NCBI GenBank assembly: GCA_017962615.1
Contig: JAGCUZ010000013.1
Coordinates: forward strand, 39,277-103,276
Source of the DNA: Bacteroidales bacterium
GTDB taxonomy: Bacteria; Bacteroidota; Bacteroidia; Bacteroidales; P3
Length of the DNA stretch: 64,000 nucleotides
Reading direction: 5' to 3'
The position numbers and the translations under genes were made by a program. The first letter of the stretch is position 1, and every line of letters starts with the position of its first letter. Shown here piece by piece: positions 16,490 through 26,125 of this stretch. The notes under the pieces were generated by a model that saw only the letters and a program-made list of their open reading frames with translations, had not been told where the DNA came from and did not search any database.

Positions 16490-17998
16490 ATGGATTGGTT
16501 TGAGATAAGACACGTGGAGCAGGTGCTATTCGGGGGCGCGAGTCTGGAACTGGACCCTGAAAGGCTGGCTAAAGTGGAAGCCTGCCACCGTTTTTTGAAA
16601 GAGTTTTCGGCCGACAAGATAATCTATGGCATAAACACGGGATTCGGTCCCATGGCGCAGTGGCGCGTTGACGACGCACGCCTCACCGAGCTGCAGTACA
16701 ACATAATACGCAGCCATGCCACGGGAGCCGGCGAGCCGCTGGACGACATATACGTGAAGGCCGCCATGATAGCGCGGCTGGGCTCGGTGATGCAAGGCCG
16801 TTCGGGCGTGCATCCCGACGTAGCTTTGATGCTCCAGGAGTTCATCAACCGAGGCATTTACCCATACATTCCCGAACACGGCAGCGTAGGTGCCAGCGGC
16901 GACCTGGTGCAGCTGGCGCATATAGCCCTGACGCTTATTGGCGAGGGCAAGGTGCACTACGGCGGCGAATGGCGTCCCACGGGCGAGGTGATGGCCGAAT
17001 GCGGACTGAAGCCGCTGAAGATATACATACGCGAAGGACTCTCGATAACCAACGGCACGTCGGTGATGACCGGCATAGCCATAGTGAACCAGCACTACGC
17101 CGAACGGCTGCTGGAATGGGCCACGACGGCGGCGGTGTGGATGAACGAGATTGCCGCATCGTATGACGACTTCATGTCGGAACCACTGAACGAGTGCCGC
17201 CGCCACGAGGGCCAGTCGGTCATAGCGCGACAGATGCGCAACATAGCCGCAGGCAGCCAATGCCTGAAGAAACGCGAGCACGAGCTGTACGACAGCGGTC
17301 ACACTAACGACACGTACTTCGAGCACAAGGTGCAGGCGTACTACTCGCTGCGCTGCGCTCCGCAGATACTGGGACCGATATACGACACGCTGAAGATTGC
17401 GCGCCAGACGCTCGACGAAGAGCTGCACTCGGCAAGCGACAACCCCATAGTAGACCCCGAGACGAGGAACGTGTACCACGGGGGCAACTTCCACGGCGAC
17501 TACATATCGCTGGAGGAGGACAAGGTGAAGATAGCCATGGTGCGCCTCGCCATGACGGCAGAGCGCCAGCTAAATTACCTGATGCACGACCGCATCAACG
17601 GCATACTGCCGCCGTTTCTGAACCTCGGAGTGCTGGGGCTGAACTACGGCATGCAGGCGTGCCAGTTCACCGCCACGTCGACGACGGCCGAATGCCAGAC
17701 GCTGGCCATGCCCAACTACGTGCACAGCATACCCAACAACAACGACAACCAGGACATAGTGAGCATGGGCACCAACACCGCCCTGCTTTGCAAGAGGGTG
17801 ATAGAGAACTGCTACCAAGTGATGGCAATACAATACATAGCCCTAGCTCAGGCCACCGACTGCCTGAAGATTGCCGACAAGCTGGCCCCAGCCACACGGC
17901 GCATATACGACGAGGTGCGCAGCATGGTGCCGCTGTTTGTGGAGGACACGCCGTTCTACGACGACATAGCGGCGGTGGAGAAATATTTGAAAAATTAA
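16490..17998 (+). CDS. aromatic amino-acid ammonia-lyase, probable tyrosine ammonia-lyase
   Basis: A 502-residue MIO-type lyase. The self-processing Ala135-Ser136-Gly137 lies in GSVGASGDLVQLAHIAL. Other hallmarks are YGINTGFGPMAQ, LQYNIIRSHATGAGEPL (substrate-pocket loop), SDNPIVDPETRNVYHGGNFHG and SIPNNNDNQDIVSMG. These segments look much closer to the tyrosine ammonia-lyase of Flavobacterium flexirubin clusters, as I remember it, than to catabolic HutH, although both share the SH pair in the pocket loop. The expected product is p-coumarate, the aryl starter for aryl-polyene or flexirubin pigments. First gene of the cluster; no hut genes are nearby, which supports biosynthesis over histidine breakdown. 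Confidence 0.85.
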   Translation: MDWFEIRHVEQVLFGGASLELDPERLAKVEACHRFLKEFSADKIIYGINTGFGPMAQWRVDDARLTELQYNIIRSHATGAGEPLDDIYVKAAMIARLGSVMQGRSGVHPDVALMLQEFINRGIYPYIPEHGSVGASGDLVQLAHIALTLIGEGKVHYGGEWRPTGEVMAECGLKPLKIYIREGLSITNGTSVMTGIAIVNQHYAERLLEWATTAAVWMNEIAASYDDFMSEPLNECRRHEGQSVIARQMRNIAAGSQCLKKREHELYDSGHTNDTYFEHKVQAYYSLRCAPQILGPIYDTLKIARQTLDEELHSASDNPIVDPETRNVYHGGNFHGDYISLEEDKVKIAMVRLAMTAERQLNYLMHDRINGILPPFLNLGVLGLNYGMQACQFTATSTTAECQTLAMPNYVHSIPNNNDNQDIVSMGTNTALLCKRVIENCYQVMAIQYIALAQATDCLKIADKLAPATRRIYDEVRSMVPLFVEDTPFYDDIAAVEKYLKN

Positions 17999-18073
17999 AA
18001 ATTAACAATTAAAAATTAAAAGGCAAACCTTATTGGGGTCAGTGGGGCCTGAACAGTAAACCGACAGAGAGAG

Positions 18074-18802
18074 ATGAAACATGCGCTTGTAACAGGAGGG
18101 TCGCGCGGAATAGGACGCGCCGTGGCCGAGCGGCTGGCAGCTGACGGCTACAACGTGGTGATAAACTACCGTGCCAACCAGCAGGCCGCCGAGGAAACGC
18201 TGGCCGCCATACAACAGAACGGAGGCTGCGGCGAGCTGCTGCCGTTCGACGTGAGCGACGGGGCCGCCATAGAGGCCGCACTGGAGCAGTGGAGCGCAGC
18301 GCATCCCGACGAATACATATCGGTGCTGGTGAACAATGCCGGCATAAGGATGGACAGCCTTATGATATTCATGCAGGAGGAGTCGTGGCACAAGGTGCTC
18401 GACACCACCCTCAACGGTTTCTTCCACATCACCCGTCGTCTGCTCAAGGATATGTTGACCCACCGCTACGGCCGCATAGTCAACGTGGCGTCACTGTCGG
18501 GCCTGAAAGGGATGCCGGGGCAAGCCAACTACTCGGCCGCCAAGGCCGCGCTCATTGGCGCCACCAAGGCGCTGGCACAGGAGGTTGCGGCACGTAAGGT
18601 GACGGTGAACGCCGTGGCTCCGGGCTTCATAGCCACCGACATGACCAAAGAGCTCGACGAGGGTGAGCTGAAGAAGATGATACCCGCAGGCCGCTTCGGC
18701 AAGCCCGAAGAGGTGGCCGCCGCTGTGGCTTTCCTTGCCTCGGAAGGAGCTTCATACATCACCGGCGAGACCATATCGGTAAACGGAGGACTTTATACGT
18801 GA
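18074..18802 (+). CDS. 3-oxoacyl-ACP reductase, FabG-like
   Basis: A 242-residue SDR ketoreductase: NADPH loop TGGSRGIG at residues 7-14, NNAG motif in VLVNNAGIRMDSL, catalytic Tyr and Lys in NYSAAKAAL, and the family end YITGETISVNGGLYT. It would reduce each beta-keto group during polyene extension, before dehydration. The setting among dedicated ketosynthases and carrier proteins marks it as a pathway-specific copy rather than the fatty-acid FabG. Confidence 0.9.
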   Translation: MKHALVTGGSRGIGRAVAERLAADGYNVVINYRANQQAAEETLAAIQQNGGCGELLPFDVSDGAAIEAALEQWSAAHPDEYISVLVNNAGIRMDSLMIFMQEESWHKVLDTTLNGFFHITRRLLKDMLTHRYGRIVNVASLSGLKGMPGQANYSAAKAALIGATKALAQEVAARKVTVNAVAPGFIATDMTKELDEGELKKMIPAGRFGKPEEVAAAVAFLASEGASYITGETISVNGGLYT

Positions 18803-18902
18803 GAGAGTTTTTAGTTCTAAGTTTTAAGTGAGGCGACAGCCACTTATAACACCACAAGTTTCTAACACAGCAAATTAACAAAACAACAAATACCAAACGA
18901 AA

Positions 18903-19442
18903 ATGAAGAAAGCATTTCTTAGCACAGTTACAGTGCTGATTATGGGCATGGCATTCGCCCAGGAAGAACAAGGCGTACGCATTCCCTCGGGCTATCAAGG
19001 ATTTCTGGACCAGGCATCGCTTTACCGTGCATGGGACAACGGCAACACAACGGTAAGCGTGTCGACGACACACGGCTTCTACTTCAGCGGCAACACCTTT
19101 GTCGGTATCGGCTTCGGCTTTGACGGCGGCAACGACTTCTTTGCCATGCCGCTGTACACCGCAGTGAAATACAACTTCAGCTACACCAGCAACGTCACCC
19201 CCACCATGCAGGTGCGCGTTGGCTCGTACATATCGGAGCACTCAGGCGCCTATGCCGACCTGGGTCTGGGCATACGCTTCGGGTCGAAGCGCGACTTTGC
19301 CGTCAACATGATGCTGACTGGCAGCTTCTACCAGCCGCAGCCGATAACCGAAATCGAGGTGGCAGCCGACGGCACACGCACCGGCAACACCGGCAAGTTC
19401 AACCCGTCGGGCATAGGTCTGCGAGTGGGAATAGAATGGTAA
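18903..19442 (+). CDS. small secreted beta-barrel protein
   Basis: A 179-residue protein with signal peptide MKKAFLSTVTVLIMGMAFA cleaved before QEEQ. The mature 160 residues show about eight amphipathic strands (TVSVSTTHGFYFSGNTFVGI, AVKYNFSYTSNVTPTMQVRV, DLGLGIRFGSKRDFAVNMML) and end GIGLRVGIEW with a terminal Trp, the pattern of eight-stranded outer-membrane barrels. No named family. Placed inside the pigment cluster, it may help locate the product in the outer membrane, by inference only. Confidence 0.7.
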   Translation: MKKAFLSTVTVLIMGMAFAQEEQGVRIPSGYQGFLDQASLYRAWDNGNTTVSVSTTHGFYFSGNTFVGIGFGFDGGNDFFAMPLYTAVKYNFSYTSNVTPTMQVRVGSYISEHSGAYADLGLGIRFGSKRDFAVNMMLTGSFYQPQPITEIEVAADGTRTGNTGKFNPSGIGLRVGIEW

Positions 19443-19461
19443 CACCCCATAAAAGGCGAGA

Positions 19462-20682
19462 ATGAGACGAAGGGTAGTAATAACAGGGGCAGGAATCTGG
19501 TCGTGCTTAGGCACCTCGCTGGAAGCCGTGAAAGAATCGCTCCACGAGGGACGCTCAGGCATCGGTGAGGACAAAGAGCGCAAAGAGTACGGATACCAGT
19601 CGACGCTGACAGGCATCGTGGAACATCCTGTGCTCAAAGGCCTACTGGACCGACGCTTGCGCGTAGGACTTTCGGAGGAGGCCGAGTATGCCTATATGGC
19701 GAGCCGCGAAGCCTTTGCCACTGCAGGCATCGACGACGAATACCTCTTGAACAACGAGGTGGGCGTGCTGTTCGGCAACGACTCGTCGGCCAAGGCAACG
19801 GTGGAGAGTCACACGCTGATGCTGGAGAAGCGCGACTCGGCGCTGCTGGGCAGCGGATGGATATTCCAAAGCATGAACTCGACGGTTAACATGAACCTCA
19901 GCGCCATATTCCACCTACGGGGTATCAACTTCAGCGTGAGCGCAGCCTGTGCCAGCGGCAGCCATGCCATAGGACTCGGTGCGATGTTCATCCGCCAAGG
20001 CCTGCAGGACATGGTGCTGTGCGGCGGCGCACAGGAGACAAACCTGTACAGCATGGCGTCGTTCGACGCACTGGGAGCCTTCAGCAAACGTATGGACGAA
20101 CCCACGAAAGCGTCGCGTCCCTTCGACCGCGACCGCGACGGCTTGATACCCAGCGGCGGCGCTGCGGCACTGGTGCTTGAGGAATATGAGCACGCCGTAA
20201 AACGCGGCGCGCGGATACTGGGCGAGGTATGCGGCTACGGCTTCTCGAGCAACGGCGGCGGCATATCGCAAGCCAGCGACGACGGCAGCGCCTTGGCCAT
20301 GCAACGCGCACTACAGGATGCCGGCATGACGGTGGACGACATAGACTACGTAAACGCACATGCTACATCGACCCCCCAGGGAGACCTATACGAGGCGAAA
20401 GCCCTGCGAAGACTGTTCGAAGGACACCGTGCATGGATAAGCTCAACCAAGAGCATGACGGGACACGAATGCTGGATGGCTGGTGCAAGCGAGGCCGTGT
20501 ACAGCCTGCTGATGATGCACGGTGGCTTCGTAGCTCCGAACATCAACTTCGAAAACCCCGACGAAGTCAGCGCCCACCTGAATATCGCCGCCAAGACCAT
20601 AGAGACAAAAGTCGACACCGTGCTGAGCAACAGCTTCGGCTTCGGTGGAACAAATAGTGCTTTGGTTATAAAAAGGGTATAG
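19462..20682 (+). CDS. beta-ketoacyl-ACP synthase, FabF type
   Basis: A 406-residue elongating ketosynthase with the full Cys-His-His triad: Cys in SAACASGSHAIG, first His in NAHATSTPQGD, second His in KSMTGHECWMAG. The C-terminal NSFGFGGTNSALV is standard. It should condense malonyl-ACP with the growing chain. It is the single-domain ketosynthase of the cluster; two more (24386 and 26461) carry long C-terminal extensions. Follows the barrel gene after 19 bp. Confidence 0.92.
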   Translation: MRRRVVITGAGIWSCLGTSLEAVKESLHEGRSGIGEDKERKEYGYQSTLTGIVEHPVLKGLLDRRLRVGLSEEAEYAYMASREAFATAGIDDEYLLNNEVGVLFGNDSSAKATVESHTLMLEKRDSALLGSGWIFQSMNSTVNMNLSAIFHLRGINFSVSAACASGSHAIGLGAMFIRQGLQDMVLCGGAQETNLYSMASFDALGAFSKRMDEPTKASRPFDRDRDGLIPSGGAAALVLEEYEHAVKRGARILGEVCGYGFSSNGGGISQASDDGSALAMQRALQDAGMTVDDIDYVNAHATSTPQGDLYEAKALRRLFEGHRAWISSTKSMTGHECWMAGASEAVYSLLMMHGGFVAPNINFENPDEVSAHLNIAAKTIETKVDTVLSNSFGFGGTNSALVIKRV

Positions 20683-20713
20683 CCAACATCAGACCATAAA
20701 ATCAACATCAATC

Positions 20714-21244
20714 ATGAAACGTATAATATTAACGGCAGTACTGGTTTTCTCAGCCATGATGTCGTTTGCAGGAAATCCACTGAAAATAATCAGCGGGAAA
20801 GACCAAGTCAAGACCATAATGAAGGAAAGCGCAACAGTGGTTGTGGTCTATGACTGGTCGCAAGCACAATACGACAACAAGAAAGCGCTCAAAAAAGAGT
20901 GGGGGGACAATTATGACTTAATTGTCGAAGACTGTGAGAAAAGCTTCATAGAAGGGTTCAACGACAATGCGAAGAAACTGAGAATAGACCAAACGTCAGA
21001 GAATGCAAGATACAGATTCGTTCTGACGATAAAGAATGTAGACCGATTCTTTGCTGCCATGGCTTTCATTCCCGCACACGAAGCCAAGATGTGGGGGACC
21101 CTGACAATTTTGGATAACATGACCAATCAGACGCTCGCCGAAATAGACATTGACGAGGCAGAAGACGGCCAACACGTCGACATCAGGTATTGCTATGGAG
21201 AGACGTTTGAAGAACTCGGCGAGAAAGTGGCCAAACTAAAATAA
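20714..21244 (+). CDS. secreted protein of unknown function
   Basis: A 176-residue protein with signal peptide MKRIILTAVLVFSAMMSFAG. The mature part has a strand-rich pattern with few cysteines (ATVVVVYDWSQAQYDN, ARYRFVLTIKNVDRFFA, MWGTLTILDN) and a charged tail ending EELGEKVAKLK. I do not recognise the family. Its position between the ketosynthase and methyltransferase genes, without a break in direction, suggests a periplasmic role in the pigment pathway. Confidence 0.65.
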   Translation: MKRIILTAVLVFSAMMSFAGNPLKIISGKDQVKTIMKESATVVVVYDWSQAQYDNKKALKKEWGDNYDLIVEDCEKSFIEGFNDNAKKLRIDQTSENARYRFVLTIKNVDRFFAAMAFIPAHEAKMWGTLTILDNMTNQTLAEIDIDEAEDGQHVDIRYCYGETFEELGEKVAKLK

Positions 21245-21253
21245 CCCAACAAC

Positions 21254-22354
21254 ATGCATCTAACACCCACATTAAAAGAAGCCTACAGCAAGGAGCACCT
21301 CTCGGCACGCGAGGCGCAGGCCAAAGCCGAATGGATAGCCTGGGGACCCATAGTCTTCCAAGTGAGCCGCCTGATGAAAAAGTTCGGCATACTGGAGATG
21401 CTGAGAGACAGCGACAACGGCATGACCGAAGCCGAAGTGGCCGACAAGGCCGGCATCAGCGGCTATGCCGCCAAGGTGATGCTGGAGGCGAGCCTCTGTA
21501 TAGGCACCGTGCTGATAGACCCCGACACCGACCGCTACACTCTGAGCAAGACCGGCTGGTTCTTCATCAACGACCCTGCCACCAACGTGAACACCGAATT
21601 CAACCACGATGTGAACTACGAGGGATGGTTCCGCTTAGAGGAAAGCCTCAAGGAGAGCCGCCCTGCAGGATTGGAGCACTTCGGACCATGGCCTACAGTG
21701 TACGAAGGCTTGTCGCAACTGCCGCCGCAGGTGCAGAAGAGCTGGTTCGGCTTCGACCACTTCTACAGCGACAGCTCGTTCCAACAGGCTTTGGAGATAG
21801 TGTTCGCCGCAAAGCCGCGGACACTGCTCGACGTGGGCGGTAACACCGGACGCTGGGCACTGCAGTGCGTCGGATACGACAAAGAGGTGAAGGTAACCAT
21901 TGTCGACCTACCACAGCAGCTGGAGATGATGCGCCGCGACACCAAGGGCGAACCTGGAGCTGACCGCATCGACGGCTACGAGATGAACCTCTTGGACGCC
22001 AGTCAGGCATTTCCCACCGACAAGCACTACGACGCCATCTGGATGAGCCAGTTTCTTGACTGCTTCGGTGAGGAAGAGATTGTCAGCATACTGAGCCGCG
22101 CCGCGAAGATTATGGATGGCGACAGTCGCCTCTACATAATGGAGACCCTCTGGGACCGCCAGCGCTTCGAGCCGGCAGCCTTCTGCCTGACAATGACTAG
22201 CCTCTACTTCACCGCCATTGCCAACGGCAACAGCAAGATGTACCATTCCGACGATATGACACGCCTGGTGGAGCAGTCAGGCCTAAAAGTGGAGACCATA
22301 CACGACAACCTGGGGCAAGGACACAGCATCATGGTTTGCAAAACCGCAATTTAA
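21254..22354 (+). CDS. SAM-dependent methyltransferase
   Basis: A 366-residue two-domain enzyme. The N-terminal part (about 20-110) looks like the winged-helix dimerisation domain of plant- and polyketide-type O-methyltransferases (ISGYAAKVMLEASLCIGTV, LSKTGWFFINDP). The C-terminal Rossmann domain has motif I as LLDVGGNTGRW near residue 195 and the DxxxW equivalent WMSQFLDCFGEEE. It could O-methylate the aryl head group of the pigment. Ends before a gap of simple repeats preceding the first carrier protein. Confidence 0.85.
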   Translation: MHLTPTLKEAYSKEHLSAREAQAKAEWIAWGPIVFQVSRLMKKFGILEMLRDSDNGMTEAEVADKAGISGYAAKVMLEASLCIGTVLIDPDTDRYTLSKTGWFFINDPATNVNTEFNHDVNYEGWFRLEESLKESRPAGLEHFGPWPTVYEGLSQLPPQVQKSWFGFDHFYSDSSFQQALEIVFAAKPRTLLDVGGNTGRWALQCVGYDKEVKVTIVDLPQQLEMMRRDTKGEPGADRIDGYEMNLLDASQAFPTDKHYDAIWMSQFLDCFGEEEIVSILSRAAKIMDGDSRLYIMETLWDRQRFEPAAFCLTMTSLYFTAIANGNSKMYHSDDMTRLVEQSGLKVETIHDNLGQGHSIMVCKTAI

Positions 22355-22387
22355 GTTATTAGTTTTAAGCTCTAAGCGGCTGATGCA

Positions 22388-22448
22388 TTTAACACATCAA
22401 CAGATAAACGTATCAACATATCAACATATCAACACAACAACAATCAAC
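22388..22448. repeat. ATCAACAT short tandem repeats
   Basis: Several copies of an eight- or nine-base unit (TATCAACATATCAACATATC) fill the gap before the acyl carrier protein gene. The same unit occurs at 26126-26160 and, reversed as GTTGATAT, at 45626-45660 and 46996-47030. Confidence 0.7.
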
Positions 22449-22691
22449 ATGACAAGAAAGGAAATTGAAGACAAAGTAACGAATTTCCTTGTGGAAGAGC
22501 TCGAATTCAACAAGGAAAACATAAAACCCGAGGCACGACTGAAAGAAGACATAGGAGTAGACAGCCTCGACTTTGTCGACATTGTGGTCATTGTAGAGAA
22601 GACTTTCGGTTTCAAAATCAAGACCGAGGAGATGACAAACATAAAGACCTTCGGCCAGTTCTGCGATTACATCGAGAGAAAAACGAAATAG
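22449..22691 (+). CDS. acyl carrier protein 1
   Basis: An 80-residue acyl carrier protein with the phosphopantetheine site Ser39 in IGVDSLDFVD. I start at the ATG 22449 (MTRKEIEDKV); the longer frame only adds repeat-encoded residues. It carries the growing polyene between ketosynthase, reductase and dehydratase. The acidic helix II (VDIVVIVEKTFGFKIK) is typical of FabF-type partners. Confidence 0.92.
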   Translation: MTRKEIEDKVTNFLVEELEFNKENIKPEARLKEDIGVDSLDFVDIVVIVEKTFGFKIKTEEMTNIKTFGQFCDYIERKTK

Positions 22692-22748
22692 TTGGTGACG
22701 GAACTGGCACATAGATAGTGGAGCGGACGCACTGACGGTACGCCTTTC

Positions 22749-23594
22749 ATGCAGAAAGCGCTTATAGCCTTGTTCAAGGTGGTACCGCTGGAGCTGATAT
22801 ATTGTGTGATGGCCTTGGTTGTACCATTCTACATGCTCTTCAACCACAAGGGGTACACCGCCATGTACCACTTCTTCCGCCAACGCATGGGCAAAGGCGT
22901 ACTGAGTGCCGTGTTGCATGTATACCTCAACCACTTCGCCTTCGGTCAGGTAGTGCTCGACCGCTTCGCCACCTACGCCGGCGTACGCTTCAAGCTCACC
23001 GTCGACGGCAACGAGAACTACCTGCACCTTAACGAAGGCGAGAAAGGATTCCTGATGCTATCGTCGCACGTGGGCAACTACGAGCAAGCTGGATATGTGC
23101 TCAAGTCAGACCATAAAACCTTCAACGCGTTGGTATATAACGGAGAATCACCAATAGTGATGAACGGCCGCAACCGTCAGTTTGCCGACAGCAACATACA
23201 CATGATTCCCGTGCAGTCCGACATGTCGCACCTGTTCCTCATCAACAAAGCCCTCGACGACGGCAACATCGTCAGTATGCCGGCCGACCGCTGCCTGGGC
23301 TCAGCTAAGAGTGCAACATGCCAGTTCTTCGGTGCCGAGGCCAAGTTCCCCTTGGGTCCGTTCGCCACTGCGGTACAGAAAGAGGTGCCGGCCCTGGCCG
23401 TGATGGTGATGAAAGAAGGCTCGCGCAGCTACCGCGCCTATGTGCGGCCGTTGGTATGCGATGCCTCTCTGCAGCCGCGGCAGCAGATGGCAGCACTGGC
23501 ACAGAGCTTTGCCTCGACACTGGAAGAGACAGTCCGGCACTACCCGCACCAATGGTACAACTATTATGAATTTTGGGATGGTACAGGAGTATGA
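22749..23594 (+). CDS. LpxL/HtrB-like lipid acyltransferase
   Basis: A 281-residue acyltransferase of the lauroyl/lysophospholipid type: one N-terminal membrane segment (about 12-31), the HX4(D/E) catalytic motif as HVGNYE in LMLSSHVGNYEQAGY, and the later VSMPADRC and FPLGPFATAVQ segments. In aryl-polyene clusters such enzymes attach the polyene or fatty acyl chain to a membrane lipid. Its stop lies inside the start of the dehydratase gene. Confidence 0.85.
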   Translation: MQKALIALFKVVPLELIYCVMALVVPFYMLFNHKGYTAMYHFFRQRMGKGVLSAVLHVYLNHFAFGQVVLDRFATYAGVRFKLTVDGNENYLHLNEGEKGFLMLSSHVGNYEQAGYVLKSDHKTFNALVYNGESPIVMNGRNRQFADSNIHMIPVQSDMSHLFLINKALDDGNIVSMPADRCLGSAKSATCQFFGAEAKFPLGPFATAVQKEVPALAVMVMKEGSRSYRAYVRPLVCDASLQPRQQMAALAQSFASTLEETVRHYPHQWYNYYEFWDGTGV

Positions 23595-23991
23595 CATATT
23601 GACATTGCTGCCGCAACGCCCGCCGATGGTGATGGTAGACCGCCTGTTGCACTGCGACCCCGTGGTGACACAGACGGAGTTCACCGTGCGCAACGACAAC
23701 ATTATGGTCGAAGACGGGAAGCTGTCGGCCTGCGGCTTGATTGAGAACATCGCACAGACCTGTGCAGCACGCATGGGCTACATCAACCTAAGCAGCGGCA
23801 AGGATGTACGAGTAGGCGTGGTTGGCGCTTTGCGCGACATCGAGATACACGCCCTGCCCCCCGTAGGTTCCACCATAGTGACCAGCATAGAGGTAAGCGA
23901 AGAGGTCTTCGGCATGACGCTGGCAAAAGCCTCGTCGCACTGTGGCGACACACTGCTATGCGACGGAACAATAAAAATTGCACTGCTATGA
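23578..23991 (+). CDS. hotdog-fold 3-hydroxyacyl-ACP dehydratase, ApeP-like
   Basis: A 137-residue hotdog protein. The front YDILTLLPQRPPMVMVDRLL matches the start of FabZ-like and ApeP-like dehydratases; LIENIAQTCAARMGY forms the central helix. I start at ATG 23578; ATG 23566 in the same frame is possible. Both overlap the acyltransferase gene. It should dehydrate beta-hydroxyacyl-ACP to build the conjugated chain. Overlaps the thioesterase gene by 4 bp. Confidence 0.85.
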   Translation: MVQEYDILTLLPQRPPMVMVDRLLHCDPVVTQTEFTVRNDNIMVEDGKLSACGLIENIAQTCAARMGYINLSSGKDVRVGVVGALRDIEIHALPPVGSTIVTSIEVSEEVFGMTLAKASSHCGDTLLCDGTIKIALL

Positions 23992-24395
23992 CGACTCTAA
24001 GCGCAAAGAAACAGCTTGATATTCGCTTCAGCGAGGTGGACTCGATGGGCGTTGTATGGCACGGCAGCTACATGCTCTACCTCGAGGATGCCCGCGAAGC
24101 ATTCGGAGCCAAGTACGACCTCGGCTATCTGCGCTTCTTCGGTGAAGGCTATTATGCGCCACTTGTCGACGTGCAGCTGAAATACAAGCAGCCTATCATC
24201 TACGGCATGCATCCCGAGATAGAGATAATATACACACCCACCGAGGCCGCCAAGATAGTGTTCGACTACCGTATCACCGACGGCGATACCGTGATGGCCA
24301 CGGCGCACACGGTGCAGGTATTCATGGACAAACAATACAAACTGGTGTTGGGTAACCCGCCGTTTTTCGAGGAGTGGAAGAAGAAATGGTTATAA
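23988..24395 (+). CDS. acyl-CoA/acyl-ACP thioesterase, 4HBT type
   Basis: A 135-residue hotdog thioesterase. The catalytic Asp is in DIRFSEVDSMGVVWHGSYML, the classic YbgC/4-hydroxybenzoyl-CoA thioesterase signature. I start at ATG 23988, which overlaps the previous stop as ATGA. It may release or edit stalled chains. Overlaps the next ketosynthase by 10 bp. Confidence 0.88.
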   Translation: MTTLSAKKQLDIRFSEVDSMGVVWHGSYMLYLEDAREAFGAKYDLGYLRFFGEGYYAPLVDVQLKYKQPIIYGMHPEIEIIYTPTEAAKIVFDYRITDGDTVMATAHTVQVFMDKQYKLVLGNPPFFEEWKKKWL

Positions 24396-26095
24396 AGCTT
24401 GCCGATAATATATACTCGCCGCTCGGCGTCACCACGCACCAAAACTACCAGGCCGTGATTGAGGGTCGTTGCGCCCTTAGGCAGTACTCGCTGCCCGACG
24501 GCTCGCCCTACACCGCCTCGTTGTTCCCCGAAGAGCAGCGTGGCGACGGCAAGTACACCTTCTTCGAGCAACTGTGCATAACCTCGGCAAGCGATGCCAT
24601 AGCCCGTGCCGGCATAGATCCCGCATCGCCCCGCGTGCGTTTCTTCCTCTCCACAACCAAGGGCAATGTGCATTTATTAGCCAAATGTGAAGAAACATCC
24701 AGTGGATGTTTCGATAGCGCAGCGGAGAACGCCGAGCGCGCCATGCTCGGCACCTCGGCAAGCATCATCAGCAAATACTTCGGCAACCCCAACACGCCGG
24801 TGGTGGTGAGCAACGCCTGCATCAGTGGCCTAAGCGCACAGATAGCTGCCGTGCGCAGCATCGAAGCAGGACTCTGCGACACCGCCGTGGTAATAGGATG
24901 CGACACCCTGTCCGAGTTTATCATAAGCGGATTCCACTGCCTCCATGCTCTCTCGCCAACCCAATGCCGTCCTTTCGACCGCGACCGTTGCGGTCTAAAC
25001 CTCGGCGAAGCCGCCGCCACCATCGTCTATGGCAATTCAGCGGCGATGAAACCGAATTCCGAAACATGGACAGTACAAGGCTGTGCCATGTGCAACGACG
25101 CCAACCACATCTCAGGTCCCTCCCGCACAGGCGAGGGCTCATACCGCTGCCTGCAAACCCTCGACATAGACCCATCGGACCTTGCCTTTATCAGCGTCCA
25201 CGGCACCTCGACGCTCTACAACGACGAGATGGAGAGCATAGCCATCGACCGCGCAGGTCTCGCCGATGTACCTCTTTTCAGCCTTAAAGGCATCTACGGC
25301 CACACTCTGGGTGCCGCCGGCGTGCTCGAAACCGTGCTCGCCATGCAGGCCGTCGAGCACGGCGTGGTCTTCGGCACACGAGGCTTCGAAAACATAGGCG
25401 TAAGCCGCCAAGTCAACGTCAGCGCCGAACTTCGAGCCACCGACAAACGAAGTTTCGTAAAATTACTCTCCGGCTTCGGTGGCTGCAATGCAGCAATGAA
25501 GTTCTGTTACTCCGACAACCTCAACATATCTGATGAGCCCTGCGAGCTTGAAGAGCAAACATATCAACATACCATCCCCTCTATCCGCATCACTCCTACC
25601 GCCGACGAGCTGGTCGAGCTATACCGCAAAGAGGTTGGCGACTACCCCAAGTTCTTCAAGATGGACCCCCTCTCTCGTCTCGGCTTCATAGCCTCTGAGC
25701 TGCTTCTCAAGAAAGCACCCAAGGCCGACTACGGCGTACTGCTCTTCAACCGCAGCTCCTCGATGGTCGACGATATCGCCTTCCAGCAGACCATACACGA
25801 CCGCGCCAACTGGTTCCCCTCACCCGCCCTCTTCGTCTACACTCTGCCAAATATCGTCACCGGCGAGATAGCCATCCGCAACCACTTCCTGACCGAGACC
25901 AACTTCATGGTGCTAGACGCTCCTCGCGCCGACATCATGGCCGAGCAGATAGCCATTGCAGCCCAATACGGCCCGCAGCTGTCGGGCTGGTGCGAGACCG
26001 CAGCCGACGGCACCAACACCGCAGCACTCATCGCCGTGCCGCAACACAGCGACAAAGCAACCGTCAAACAAACATTATCCGATATACTATTTTAG
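24386..26095 (+). CDS. beta-ketoacyl synthase with C-terminal half-ketosynthase extension
   Basis: A 569-residue protein. Residues 1-385 form a full ketosynthase with Cys in VSNACISGLSAQ, His in SVHGTSTLYND and His in KGIYGHTLGAAG. Residues about 400-569 form an extra domain (LGFIASELLLKKAPKADYGV, then FPSPALFVYTLPNIVTGEIA) that resembles the N-terminal half of a ketosynthase without a catalytic Cys, comparable to the chain-length-factor part of aryl-polyene systems. I start at ATG 24386 rather than the upstream GTG. Fusion of an active and an inactive ketosynthase half is inferred by eye. Confidence 0.85.
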   Translation: MVIKLADNIYSPLGVTTHQNYQAVIEGRCALRQYSLPDGSPYTASLFPEEQRGDGKYTFFEQLCITSASDAIARAGIDPASPRVRFFLSTTKGNVHLLAKCEETSSGCFDSAAENAERAMLGTSASIISKYFGNPNTPVVVSNACISGLSAQIAAVRSIEAGLCDTAVVIGCDTLSEFIISGFHCLHALSPTQCRPFDRDRCGLNLGEAAATIVYGNSAAMKPNSETWTVQGCAMCNDANHISGPSRTGEGSYRCLQTLDIDPSDLAFISVHGTSTLYNDEMESIAIDRAGLADVPLFSLKGIYGHTLGAAGVLETVLAMQAVEHGVVFGTRGFENIGVSRQVNVSAELRATDKRSFVKLLSGFGGCNAAMKFCYSDNLNISDEPCELEEQTYQHTIPSIRITPTADELVELYRKEVGDYPKFFKMDPLSRLGFIASELLLKKAPKADYGVLLFNRSSSMVDDIAFQQTIHDRANWFPSPALFVYTLPNIVTGEIAIRNHFLTETNFMVLDAPRADIMAEQIAIAAQYGPQLSGWCETAADGTNTAALIAVPQHSDKATVKQTLSDILF

Positions 26096-26125
26096 TTCTA
26101 AGTTCTTAGTTTTAAACAAGCTGAC

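Noticed and set aside
16490-17998. Histidine ammonia-lyase (hutH) for histidine breakdown
   Set aside because: No hutU, hutI or hutG nearby and the loop sequences resemble flexirubin tyrosine ammonia-lyases; the SH pocket pair alone does not decide.
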